NCBI RefSeq assembly: GCF_002875945.1
Contig: NZ_MCZK01000172.1
Coordinates: 62,001-126,000 of the forward strand
Source: Vibrio lentus
Lineage (GTDB): Bacteria; Pseudomonadota; Gammaproteobacteria; Enterobacterales; Vibrionaceae
Length of the DNA: 64,000 bases
Direction: 5' to 3'
How positions within the stretch are numbered: the first letter of the stretch is position 1; each line of letters begins with the position of its first letter. A program made the translations under genes and the position numbers. Below, piece by piece: positions 31,660-39,821 of the stretch. The notes under the pieces were generated by a model that saw nothing but the letters and a program-made list of their open reading frames with translations, did not search any database and was not told where the DNA came from.

Positions 31660-32664
31660 ATGTTGAAAACCACGATCATTGGCGCAAGCGGCTACACCGG
31701 AGCAGAACTGGCTCTAATGATAAACAGACACCCTGAGCTCACGCTATCAGGTTTATATGTCTCAGCCAATAGTGTAGACGCAGGTAAACCTATTGCGGCA
31801 CTGCACGGTAAGTTAGCTGGCTTGATTGATATGCCAGTACAACCATTAACGAATCCAGAAGAAGTGGCAAAGCAGTCTGATGTGATTTTCTTAGCTACTG
31901 CACATGAGGTAAGTCACGACCTGGCGCCAATCTTTCTAGAGAACGATTGCCAAGTGTTCGACCTATCAGGTGCATTCAGAGTTAAAGGCGAAAACTTCTA
32001 TCAAGAGTTTTACGGTTTTGAACATCAACACGAACAATGGCTAGACAAAGCGGCTTACGGTTTAGCTGAATGGAACGAACAAGAAATTAAAGAAGCTCAG
32101 CTTGTTGCTGTCGCGGGTTGTTATCCAACGGCATCACAATTGGCGATTAAGCCTTTAGTTGAAGCAAAGTTACTGGATGAGAATCAATGGCCAGTGATTA
32201 ACGCGACTAGTGGTGTTACTGGAGCTGGTCGTAAGGCGACTATGGTCAACAGCTTCTGCGAAGTGAGCTTGCAAGCTTATGGCGTATTCAATCACCGTCA
32301 TCAACCTGAAATGGCTGCACATTTAGGATGTGATGTGATTTTCACCCCGCACCTCGGCAACTTTAAGCGTGGCATTTTAGCAACCATCACCATGAAACTG
32401 GCTGAAGGTGTGACAGAACAACAGATACAAGATGCCTTTGAGCAAGCTTATCAAGGTAAGCCAGCAGTGAGATTACTCGAAGAGACATTGCCAAGAATTC
32501 AAGATGTAGAACAAACACCTTTCTGCGACTTAGGTTGGAAGGTTCAAGGTCAACACATCATCGTTGTTTCAGCGATTGATAACTTATTAAAGGGTGCATC
32601 TAGCCAAGCGATGCAGTGTTTGAATTTACGTTATGGTTTTGCGCCATTAACTGCGTTAGTGTAA
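31660..32664 (+). CDS. argC: N-acetyl-gamma-glutamyl-phosphate reductase
   Basis: NADPH-dependent third step of arginine synthesis. The 334 residues begin MLKTTIIGASGYTGAELALMINRHPEL, with the nucleotide-binding GASGYTGAEL loop. The catalytic Cys lies in VAVAGCYPTASQLAI near residue 155, and VNSFCEVSLQAYGVFNHRHQPEMAAHL contains active-site His and Glu. The C-terminal AIDNLLKGASSQAMQCLN is typical. It is first in the argCBGH cluster, 12 bases before argB. Confidence 0.96.
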   Translation: MLKTTIIGASGYTGAELALMINRHPELTLSGLYVSANSVDAGKPIAALHGKLAGLIDMPVQPLTNPEEVAKQSDVIFLATAHEVSHDLAPIFLENDCQVFDLSGAFRVKGENFYQEFYGFEHQHEQWLDKAAYGLAEWNEQEIKEAQLVAVAGCYPTASQLAIKPLVEAKLLDENQWPVINATSGVTGAGRKATMVNSFCEVSLQAYGVFNHRHQPEMAAHLGCDVIFTPHLGNFKRGILATITMKLAEGVTEQQIQDAFEQAYQGKPAVRLLEETLPRIQDVEQTPFCDLGWKVQGQHIIVVSAIDNLLKGASSQAMQCLNLRYGFAPLTALV

Positions 32665-32676
32665 GGAAATCTAGAT

Positions 32677-33465
32677 ATGAGCCTTAATAATCAACCATTA
32701 ATCATAAAGTTAGGTGGCGCTGCGCTATCTTGTGGTGAAACACTTAGCAAGTTATTTGGTGCTATCTCTGCTTACCAACAGCAGGCACAGCGACCAATCG
32801 TGATCGTTCACGGTGGTGGTTACCTTGTTGATGACCTGATGAATAAATTGAACCTTGAAACCGTTAAGAAAGAAGGGTTACGTGTTACCCCTTATGATCA
32901 GATCCCAGTGATTGCTGGTGCGCTAGCGGGCACAGCCAATAAATTACTTCAGGGTCAGGCGATTAAAGACGGTATCAATGCCGTTGGTTTGAGCCTAGCA
33001 GACGGTGGCTTATGTAAAGTCAGCGAGCTGAACCTTGAATTGGGTGCAGTAGGTAAAGCTGAGCCGGGCGACTCAACCGTCCTGCAAGCCATCCTTAATA
33101 CTGGTGCATTGCCAATCATTAGTTCTATTGGTCTGACTGATCAAGGGCAACTGATGAACGTTAATGCCGATCAAGCCGCGGTTGCCGTTGCAGGCGCACT
33201 TGATGCTGAACTGGTACTGCTTTCTGATGTAAGTGGCGTGTTGGATGGTAAAGGGCACCTGATTCCAAGCCTTAATCAGCAACAAGCCGATGACCTCATC
33301 ACAGGAAAAGTCATTACTGACGGCATGATCGTTAAGGTTAAAGCTGCACTAGAAGCCGCTAACGACCTCGGACGACCAATCGAAGTCGCCACTTGGCGAT
33401 ACCCAGACAAACTGACACAACTTTTTTCAGGTAAGAGCATCGGAACACAGTTTTTACCTCAGTAG
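32677..33465 (+). CDS. argB: Acetylglutamate kinase
   Basis: Phosphorylates N-acetylglutamate, the second step of arginine synthesis. The 262 residues carry IKLGGAALSCGETLSKLF, VIVHGGGYLVDDLM, the substrate and ATP segments NVNADQAAVAVAGAL and LLSDVSGVLDGKG, and ITDGMIVKVKAALEAANDL near the C-terminus. It resembles the E. coli form of 258 residues, which is arginine-insensitive; so feedback control would be at the acetyltransferase. The gene follows argC closely, and argG starts 113 bases downstream. Confidence 0.96.
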   Translation: MSLNNQPLIIKLGGAALSCGETLSKLFGAISAYQQQAQRPIVIVHGGGYLVDDLMNKLNLETVKKEGLRVTPYDQIPVIAGALAGTANKLLQGQAIKDGINAVGLSLADGGLCKVSELNLELGAVGKAEPGDSTVLQAILNTGALPIISSIGLTDQGQLMNVNADQAAVAVAGALDAELVLLSDVSGVLDGKGHLIPSLNQQQADDLITGKVITDGMIVKVKAALEAANDLGRPIEVATWRYPDKLTQLFSGKSIGTQFLPQ

Positions 33466-33578
33466 GCCTCACTACGAGTCACTACTTAAAGAATTTAGAC
33501 AAACTAAATAAACATATAATTATGAAGTCATTTCCAACGCTGACCGCCATGTGCAGTATGGAAATTAGGAGAAAGAAA

Positions 33579-34790
33579 ATGAGCAAAGTTAACGTAAAGA
33601 AAGTTGTAGTAGCCTACTCTGGCGGTCTAGACACATCAGTAATCATTCCATGGTTGAAAGAGAACTATGACTGCGAAGTTATCGCATTTGTTGCTGATGT
33701 AGGCCAAGGCGATGAAGAGCTGATTGGTATTGAAGAGAAAGCAAAAGCTTCTGGTGCTTCTGAGTGTTACATCGCTGACCTTAAAGAAGAGATGGTGGCA
33801 GATTACATCTACCCAACGCTAAAAACAGGCGCTTACTACGAAGGTAAATACCTACTAGGTACTTCAATGGCTCGTCCAATCATTGCGAAAGCTCAGGTTG
33901 AAGTTGCACGTAAAGTCGGTGCGGACGCGTTATGCCACGGTTGTACTGGTAAGGGTAATGACCAAGTTCGTTTTGAAGGCGCATTTGCTGCTCTAGCACC
34001 GGATCTACACGTAATTGCACCTTGGCGTGAGTGGGATCTAGTGAGCCGTGAAGAGTGTCTAGATTACCTAGCAGAGCGTAATATCCCTTGTACGGCTTCT
34101 CTTACTAAGATTTACTCGCGTGATGCAAACGCATGGCACATCTCTACAGAAGGTGGCGTTCTAGAAAATACATGGAACGCACCTGATGAAGATTGCTGGG
34201 CTTGGACTGTAGACCCAGAGCAAGCGCCAAACGAATCTGAAACTGTGACGCTTAAAGTTGAAAAAGGCGAAGTGGTAGCGGTTGATGGTGAAACAATGAC
34301 GCCATACAACGCACTGGTTTATCTAAATGAGAAGGGTGCTAAGCACGGTGTTGGTCGTATCGATATCGTAGAAAACCGTCTTGTTGGTATGAAGTCTCGT
34401 GGTTGTTACGAAACTCCAGGTGGCACAATCATGATGGAAGCACTGCGTGCAGTAGAACAGCTGGTTCTTGATAAAGCGGCATTCGAATTCCGTGAAGAGC
34501 TAGGTGTTAAAGCTTCTCACCTTGTATACGACGGTCGTTGGTTCACTCCGCTATGTAAGTCAATTCTTGCAGCAACAGATGAGCTAGCACAAGAAGTGAA
34601 TGGTGAAGTGGTTATCAAACTTTACAAAGGCCATGCAACGGTGACTCAGAAGCGTTCTGATAACAGCCTATACTCAGAAGAGTTTGCAACCTTTGGTGAA
34701 GATGAAGTTTACGACCAAAGCCACGCTGAAGGCTTCATCCGTCTTTACTCGCTATCAAGCCGTATCCGTGCTTTGAATAGCCAAAAGTAA
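33579..34790 (+). CDS. argG: Argininosuccinate synthase
   Basis: Joins citrulline and aspartate with ATP. The 403 residues from MSKVNVKKVVVAYSGGLDTSVIIPWL have the ATP pyrophosphatase P-loop (AYSGGLDTS). The citrulline- and aspartate-binding segments are GTSMARPIIAKAQVEVA, CHGCTGKGNDQVRFE and AWHISTEGGVLENTWNAPDED. A TTAGGAG ribosome site precedes this ATG; the frame open from 33522 is 19 codons longer with no such site. A strong terminator follows, so argH is probably transcribed mainly from its own promoter. Confidence 0.95.
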   Translation: MSKVNVKKVVVAYSGGLDTSVIIPWLKENYDCEVIAFVADVGQGDEELIGIEEKAKASGASECYIADLKEEMVADYIYPTLKTGAYYEGKYLLGTSMARPIIAKAQVEVARKVGADALCHGCTGKGNDQVRFEGAFAALAPDLHVIAPWREWDLVSREECLDYLAERNIPCTASLTKIYSRDANAWHISTEGGVLENTWNAPDEDCWAWTVDPEQAPNESETVTLKVEKGEVVAVDGETMTPYNALVYLNEKGAKHGVGRIDIVENRLVGMKSRGCYETPGGTIMMEALRAVEQLVLDKAAFEFREELGVKASHLVYDGRWFTPLCKSILAATDELAQEVNGEVVIKLYKGHATVTQKRSDNSLYSEEFATFGEDEVYDQSHAEGFIRLYSLSSRIRALNSQK

Positions 34791-35137
34791 TCCTAACAAT
34801 GAGTTAGCGAGCTAGCCTTTAGCGGAAGATTAAAGGCCAGTAAACTGACATTATTATGCAAAGCCCATTTACTACTAAACAGTGAATGGGCTTTTTGTTT
34901 TCTATTCGCTTAATAAATCAGCTTCAGCTTTTACCGTTGAATGGCATATAATTCGCGCTCCACGCTGAAAATAATCAATGGAATGATCTTTTGGTGAATA
35001 AATATGTGAAAATAATGAATTAATACTTTATTTTCATTTTGAATTGCCGTAAGTTTAAACCATCAGAAAAATACTGAATCTTAATCAGAATTATCATTTG
35101 CAAAAACAGTGAGCACTGTGCAATTAGGAGATACACA
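34791..35137 (+). other. argG-argH intergenic region
   Basis: The 347 bases hold the argG terminator at 34859-34896 and then a very AT-rich stretch. TGAAT half-sites near 34995 and 35017 suggest ArgR binding, but no full box is convincing. The argH ribosome site TTAGGAG is at its end. Confidence 0.45.
34859..34896 (+). terminator. Terminator of argG
   Basis: AAGCCCATT and AATGGGCTT pair around a 15-base loop that can add ACT/AGT pairs, followed by TTTTTG. Confidence 0.85.
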
Positions 35138-37012
35138 ATGGCATTATGGGGCGGTAGATTTACCCAAGCAGCAGACACGCGGTTCAAAGATTTTAACGAT
35201 TCTCTTCGTTTTGATTACCGATTGGCTGAGCAAGACATTGTGGGCTCTATTGCCTGGTCAAAGGCTCTACAATCGGTCAATGTTCTAACAGAAGAAGAAC
35301 AGCAAAGACTAGAGCTTGCACTGAACGAGCTAAAACTCGAAGTGATGGAAGACCCTGAACAGATCTTACGTTCTGATGCAGAAGATATTCACAGCTGGGT
35401 TGAGCAACAACTTATCGGCAAAGTCGGTGATTTGGGAAAAAAACTTCACACTGGCCGTTCTCGTAATGACCAAGTAGCGACTGACCTTAAACTTTGGTGT
35501 CGTCAGCAAGGTAATCAACTGCTACTCGCGCTTGATCGTCTACAAAGCCAAATGGTGAATGTTGCTTCTCAGCATCAAGAAACCGTGCTTCCTGGCTACA
35601 CTCACTTACAACGTGCTCAGCCGGTAACTTTTGCTCACTGGTGCTTGGCTTACGTTGAAATGCTTGAGCGTGATTATTCTCGTTTGAATGATGCGATTAA
35701 GCGTCTAGATACATGTCCGCTGGGTTCTGGTGCCCTCGCAGGAACCGCTTACCCGATGGACCGTGAAGAGTTAGCTCACAACTTAGGTTTCCGTCGTGCA
35801 ACGCGTAACTCTCTAGATTCAGTTTCTGACCGTGACCATGTGATGGAGCTGATGTCGATTGCATCTATCTCAATGCTTCACCTTTCACGTCTTGCAGAAG
35901 ATATGATCTTCTACAACTCAGGTGAATCAAACTTCATCGAGTTAGCTGATACCGTGACTTCAGGTTCATCTCTGATGCCACAAAAGAAAAACCCTGATGC
36001 GCTAGAGCTTATCCGTGGCAAAACTGGCCGTGTATACGGTTCATTAGCCGCAATGATGATGACAGTGAAAGCACTGCCTTTGGCTTACAACAAAGACATG
36101 CAAGAAGATAAAGAAGGTCTGTTTGACGCTTTAGACACTTGGAATGATTGTATGGAAATGGCTGCTCTTTGTTTTGACGGCATTAAAGTGAACGGTGAAC
36201 GTACGCTTGAAGCGGCGAAGCAAGGTTATGCAAACTCAACAGAACTGGCTGATTACCTAGTCGCGAAAGGCATTCCTTTCCGTGAAGCTCACCATATTGT
36301 TGGTGTGACGGTAGTTGCTGCTATTGCTAAAGGTTGTGCATTAGAAGAATTAACCATCGCAGAGATGAAAGAGTTCTCTGAGGTGATTGAAGATGATGTG
36401 TATGACATCTTGACCATTGAATCGTGCCTTGAGAAACGTAGCGCGCTAGGTGGTGTATCACCGAAGCAAGTCGCTTACGCGGTTGATCAAGCTGAGAAGC
36501 GTTTGTCACAGCGTGATACTTCCATTGTTAAAGTTCGTCCGGCTCGTTTGACCGATATCGAATCATTGGAAGGCATGGTGGCCTATTGGGCCAACCTCGG
36601 TGAAAACCTACCTCGTTCTCGTAATGAACTGGTGCGTGATATTGGCTCGTTTGCGGTCGCTGAGCATCATGGCGAAGTAACAGGTTGTGCATCACTCTAT
36701 GTGTATGACTCTGGTTTAGCGGAAATTCGTTCGTTGGGTGTTGAAGCTGGTTGGCAAGGTCAAGGGCAGGGGACTGCAATCGTGCAACACCTTGTTGAGA
36801 AGGCTCGCCAAATGGCAATCAAGAAGGTGTTCGTACTGACTCGTACTCCTGAGTTCTTTATGAAGCATGACTTCTTACCGACATCGAAATCTCTGCTACC
36901 TGAAAAGGTATTGAAAGATTGTGATCAGTGTCCTCGTCAACATGCATGTGATGAAGTGGCGTTGGAAGTGAACTTGGTAGAGCAGATTATCGCTAAGGTG
37001 AATGTTGCATAA
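35138..37012 (+). CDS. argH: Argininosuccinate lyase fused to a GNAT N-acetyltransferase, ArgH(A)
   Basis: The N-terminal about 457 residues are argininosuccinate lyase, which splits argininosuccinate to arginine and fumarate: MALWGGRFTQAADTRFKDFNDSL, KKLHTGRSRNDQVATDL, PGYTHLQRAQPV and the superfamily signature GSSLMPQKKNPDALELI near residue 277. From about residue 465 a GNAT domain begins (IVKVRPARLTDIESLEGMV) with its acetyl-CoA loop GWQGQGQGTAIVQHL near 540. Such fusions are known from Moritella and vibrios, where the extra domain acts as N-acetylglutamate synthase (ArgA). So one gene encodes the first and last steps. A CDQCPRQHAC cysteine cluster near residue 598-606 is unusual. Total length is 624 residues. 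Confidence 0.95.
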   Translation: MALWGGRFTQAADTRFKDFNDSLRFDYRLAEQDIVGSIAWSKALQSVNVLTEEEQQRLELALNELKLEVMEDPEQILRSDAEDIHSWVEQQLIGKVGDLGKKLHTGRSRNDQVATDLKLWCRQQGNQLLLALDRLQSQMVNVASQHQETVLPGYTHLQRAQPVTFAHWCLAYVEMLERDYSRLNDAIKRLDTCPLGSGALAGTAYPMDREELAHNLGFRRATRNSLDSVSDRDHVMELMSIASISMLHLSRLAEDMIFYNSGESNFIELADTVTSGSSLMPQKKNPDALELIRGKTGRVYGSLAAMMMTVKALPLAYNKDMQEDKEGLFDALDTWNDCMEMAALCFDGIKVNGERTLEAAKQGYANSTELADYLVAKGIPFREAHHIVGVTVVAAIAKGCALEELTIAEMKEFSEVIEDDVYDILTIESCLEKRSALGGVSPKQVAYAVDQAEKRLSQRDTSIVKVRPARLTDIESLEGMVAYWANLGENLPRSRNELVRDIGSFAVAEHHGEVTGCASLYVYDSGLAEIRSLGVEAGWQGQGQGTAIVQHLVEKARQMAIKKVFVLTRTPEFFMKHDFLPTSKSLLPEKVLKDCDQCPRQHACDEVALEVNLVEQIIAKVNVA

Positions 37013-37033
37013 AGCATTGATTTTATAGCTCCT

Positions 37034-37063
37034 AAAAAAAAGATCAAAAATCTGATCTTTTTT
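37034..37063 (+). terminator. First terminator after argH
   Basis: AAAAAAGATC and GATCTTTTTT pair, an AT-rich stem ending in a T-run. Confidence 0.65.
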
Positions 37064-37127
37064 GGGAACAAACTAAGAAAAGTCCGGTCTATTAAAGTAC
37101 CACTGCTTTTTCTTAGAATTTTCTAAG

Positions 37128-37162
37128 AAAGCCCTAGAATCGATTGGTTCTGGGGCTTTTTT
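37128..37162 (+). terminator. Second terminator after argH
   Basis: AAAGCCCTAGAA and TTCTGGGGCTTT pair with one T-G wobble and run into six T residues. A weaker hairpin (CTTAGAA / TTCTAAG) precedes it near 37112. Confidence 0.8.
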
Positions 37163-37265
37163 CTATCTGCTGTTTGGGAAATGAGGATGGGAAGCTAAAT
37201 CGAGGCACTATTGGGTCATTGAATCGAACATCTAGCTATTATCGTTTACCTAACAAAGCCCTCTG

Positions 37266-37514
37266 CTAACGCTTCTTTTTCCTTAGAGGAAGCACCAAAA
37301 ATTTCATTATCCAATGCAGTGACAGCAAACTACTGAATGCCAACGCAGCCATCATCAAGGCGATTGCATTGATGGTTTTCGGGTCTTCTCTGAAAAATAA
37401 CCACCATGCTCCCCAACTTACTAGCGACAATACCATCAGTTGGTTCATACAACGTTGGCAGCGACCGAGTTTGTTGAAGATTTTTTCATTTTTATTGCAA
37501 TGAACACATGTCAT
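37266..37514 (-). CDS. Small membrane protein with two CxxC motifs (DUF3624-like)
   Basis: An 82-residue protein of unknown function. The N-terminus has two CxxC pairs in MTCVHCNKNEKIFNKLGRCQRC, a likely zinc ribbon. It is followed by two hydrophobic segments at about 26-41 (LMVLSLVSWGAWWLFF) and 48-72 (AIALMMAALAFSSLLSLHWIMKFLV), and a basic tail RKKKR. The layout resembles the DUF3624 family of vibrios, an assignment made from memory. It stands alone, convergent with argH and divergent from the RidA-family gene. Confidence 0.65.
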   Translation of the reverse strand: MTCVHCNKNEKIFNKLGRCQRCMNQLMVLSLVSWGAWWLFFREDPKTINAIALMMAALAFSSLLSLHWIMKFLVLPLRKKKR

Positions 37515-37601
37515 CTTAGGCTTAATTCGCGTTATGCTTGTTGCCTTGATAATACCACGTCACAAGATATTGGATCACGGTGACATAGAGAGAGAAGATC
37601 G

Positions 37602-37949
37602 ATGATTGAGCGCCAAGAAACTAAGCAACGCATGAGCCGTATTGTTAAACACAACGGTACTATCTACCTATGTGGCCAAGTTTGTGCTGATGCAACCAAA
37701 GACATCACAGAACAAACACAGACAATGTTAGATAAAGTTGAGGCCCTACTTGAGCAAGCAGGCAGCGACAAAGAGCACATGCTGTCAGCAACGATTTACT
37801 TGAAAGATATGAAAGACTTCCAAGAAATGAACGCAGTATGGGACGCATGGGTTCCTGAAGGTCACGCTCCAGCTCGCGCATGTGTTACTGGCGACATGGC
37901 TCGCGAAGCGCTACTGGTTGAGATCTCTGTGATTGCTGCTGAGAAGTAA
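37602..37949 (+). CDS. RidA/YjgF family protein
   Basis: Cytoplasmic 115-residue protein of the Rid family, whose best-known members hydrolyse reactive enamines and imines made by PLP enzymes. Visible conserved elements are GTIYLCGQVCADATKDITEQTQTML, EHMLSATIYLKDMKDFQEMN, and HAPARACVTGDMAREALLVEI with the arginine that binds the substrate carboxylate. It looks more like the YjgH/YoaB-type branch than RidA itself. It is monocistronic, with a strong terminator. Confidence 0.85.
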   Translation: MIERQETKQRMSRIVKHNGTIYLCGQVCADATKDITEQTQTMLDKVEALLEQAGSDKEHMLSATIYLKDMKDFQEMNAVWDAWVPEGHAPARACVTGDMAREALLVEISVIAAEK

Positions 37950-37978
37950 TTCTCTAGTCTTTAGATACAAGCAAAAAC

Positions 37979-38007
37979 AAAAAGGAAAGCCAGTGGCTTT
38001 CCTTTTT
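37979..38007. terminator. Bidirectional terminator after the RidA-family gene
   Basis: AAAGGAAAGCC and GGCTTTCCTTT form an 11-bp stem with a 3-base loop, flanked by A and T runs, between convergent genes. Confidence 0.9.
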
Positions 38008-38046
38008 AGTATCTAGCGTTTGCTCATTGCTAACGATAGTCTGAGA

Positions 38047-39513
38047 TTAACAACCAGGACCGCAATCTAGACAGTGTTTCACCATCTCTGGACCTAGGTG
38101 CAGTTTCGCATTGAGGTCACGTAGCGCTGTTCGTACACCCTCTTCAATTACTGGGTGGTAGAACGGCATATCTAGCATTTCAGAAACTGTCATCTTGTTT
38201 TGGTGTGCCCATGCTAACAAGTGAGCCAAGTGTTCTGCGTTTGGTCCCATCATTTCAGCACCAAGGAAACGACCTGTACCTTGCTCGCCGTAAACGTGCA
38301 GAATACCTTTGTTGCGTAGCATCACTCGTGAACGACCTTGGTTCTCGAAAGACACTTCACCGGTTGCGAAACAACCACATGTGCCTAAGCGGGTGGTGAT
38401 TTCTTTGTACGTTTCACCAACCATTGCGATTTGCGGGTCAGAGAATACCGCTGAGATTTTAGAGCGGCGTAAACCAGCACGAATCTCAGGGAAGCGACCT
38501 GCGTTGTCACCTGCAATGCGTGCTTGATCTGCTGCTTCATGTAGCAGAGGCAGTTGGTTACTTGCGTCTCCAGCAATAAAAACTGATGGTAGCGATGTTT
38601 GTAGCGTGTAGTGGTCGGCGATTGGCACACCACGTTCATCAAGCTCTAGAGAGGTATTCTCTAGGCCAAGTTTATCTGTGTTTGGACGACGACCTGTTGC
38701 TGCTAATACGTACTCAACGATGTTAGTCTCTAGTTCACCTTGCTTATTGATGAACTGGATTTCGACGCGCGCTTCACCTGATTCAATGGTAATACGCTTC
38801 ATGCTTTCGATTTTTACGTCGGCATCTAGGTAGAACTCTTCATTGAAGGCTTTGTCTGCGTAAGCCATGATCTCTGGGTCGGTTACTGGGCCAACTTGAC
38901 CACCTAAACCGAACAGTTTTGTTTTCACACCCAAGCGGTGTAGTGATTGACCAAGCTCTAGGCCAATAACACCTGGGCCAAATACCGCAACCGACTCTGG
39001 TAAATCATCCCAGCTGAATACGTCATCGTTAATGATCAGACGGTCACCCAGTTCATTCCAAACTGCAGGGTATGCAGGGCGCGAACCTGTCGCGATAACG
39101 ATGCGCTTAGCGGTCACAACCGTGTGGTCATCAATTTGTAGCGTGTTGTCGTCCAAGAATTTTGCGTAGCCAGAGATCTTGTCTTGCTCTGGGATTTCAT
39201 CAACGCCTTCTAAAACAAAACCAACAAAACGGTCACGTTCAAACTTCACTCGGTCCATCACTTCACGGCCGTTAATCACGATATCACCTTGTGGGTGAAC
39301 GCCAAAAGCCGGAGCTTTCTCGATGTGATGTACGCTTTCTGCAGCTGCAATAAGCAGTTTAGATGGCATACAACCAACACGAGCACAGGTTGTACCGTAA
39401 GGGCCGCCTTCAATCATCACGACACTGTCAGTGTGTGCTTTTGCAGCGCGGTAAGAACCTAGACCTGCCGTACCGCCCCCGATAACTGCTACATCTACAT
39501 TGACTTGTTTCAT
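38047..39513 (-). CDS. Dihydrolipoamide dehydrogenase-like oxidoreductase with a cysteine tail
   Basis: FAD- and NAD(P)-dependent disulfide reductase of 488 residues. It shows VAVIGGGTAGLGSYRAAKAH for FAD, a redox-active pair Cys43 and Cys48 in TTCARVGCMPSK, a second nucleotide fold (VAVFGPGVIGLELGQSLHRLG), VFIAGDASNQLPLLHEAADQA, and the catalytic dyad in FYHPVIEEG. Unlike ordinary Lpd it ends HCLDCGPGC, with Cys481, Cys484 and Cys488. Such tails shuttle electrons in thioredoxin reductases and mercuric reductases of this superfamily. It is not next to any 2-oxoacid dehydrogenase gene. It lies downstream of the peroxiredoxin-glutaredoxin gene, on the same strand. The start was chosen by homology over TTG or ATG codons upstream. 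Confidence 0.8.
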   Translation of the reverse strand: MKQVNVDVAVIGGGTAGLGSYRAAKAHTDSVVMIEGGPYGTTCARVGCMPSKLLIAAAESVHHIEKAPAFGVHPQGDIVINGREVMDRVKFERDRFVGFVLEGVDEIPEQDKISGYAKFLDDNTLQIDDHTVVTAKRIVIATGSRPAYPAVWNELGDRLIINDDVFSWDDLPESVAVFGPGVIGLELGQSLHRLGVKTKLFGLGGQVGPVTDPEIMAYADKAFNEEFYLDADVKIESMKRITIESGEARVEIQFINKQGELETNIVEYVLAATGRRPNTDKLGLENTSLELDERGVPIADHYTLQTSLPSVFIAGDASNQLPLLHEAADQARIAGDNAGRFPEIRAGLRRSKISAVFSDPQIAMVGETYKEITTRLGTCGCFATGEVSFENQGRSRVMLRNKGILHVYGEQGTGRFLGAEMMGPNAEHLAHLLAWAHQNKMTVSEMLDMPFYHPVIEEGVRTALRDLNAKLHLGPEMVKHCLDCGPGC

Positions 39514-39642
39514 AATAATTTTCTCGCAATGGCTAAATTTAGTGTGAACGGACCCCTCCAACTCTGGTGATTTTTTGAGAGTTAGGATTGCGGGTCAGTT
39601 TTGTGATTCTGTTTTATTAGGTTTAGCTTGTGATTCAGCTTT

Positions 39643-39676
39643 TTGTTACTAACTGCTTCTTGTTACTAACTATAGG
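39643..39676. repeat. Two 17-bp direct repeats in the oxidoreductase-peroxiredoxin gap
   Basis: TTGTTACTAACTGCTTC is followed by TTGTTACTAACTATAGG; the first twelve bases are identical. No function is apparent. Confidence 0.6.
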
Positions 39677-39743
39677 ATAGTTAAAAGTTAGCGAGTCAGA
39701 AGCTGCATCTTTTTCCAAAGCTCAGATAAGAGTGGTTTGGAAT

Positions 39744-39771
39744 AGCTAACCCACAAGAGGGTGGGTTAGCT
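39744..39771 (-). other. Long perfect hairpin downstream of the peroxiredoxin gene
   Basis: AGCTAACCCAC and GTGGGTTAGCT form an 11-bp stem with a 6-base loop, 50 bases beyond the peroxiredoxin-glutaredoxin stop. No T-run follows on either strand, so it is not a standard terminator. It could protect the mRNA 3' end or act with Rho. Confidence 0.6.
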
Positions 39772-39821
39772 GGTATTACTTAGGTTATTTAATTGCTAAG
39801 CGTTTATTAGCGACTAAGTGA

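Noticed and set aside
34930..35060. ArgR boxes upstream of argH
   Set aside because: Several TGAAT half-sites occur in this AT-rich stretch, but none has an acceptable partner half at the right spacing.
39744..39771. The long hairpin as a rho-independent terminator
   Set aside because: No T-run occurs on either strand, so I list it as a structure of unknown role.
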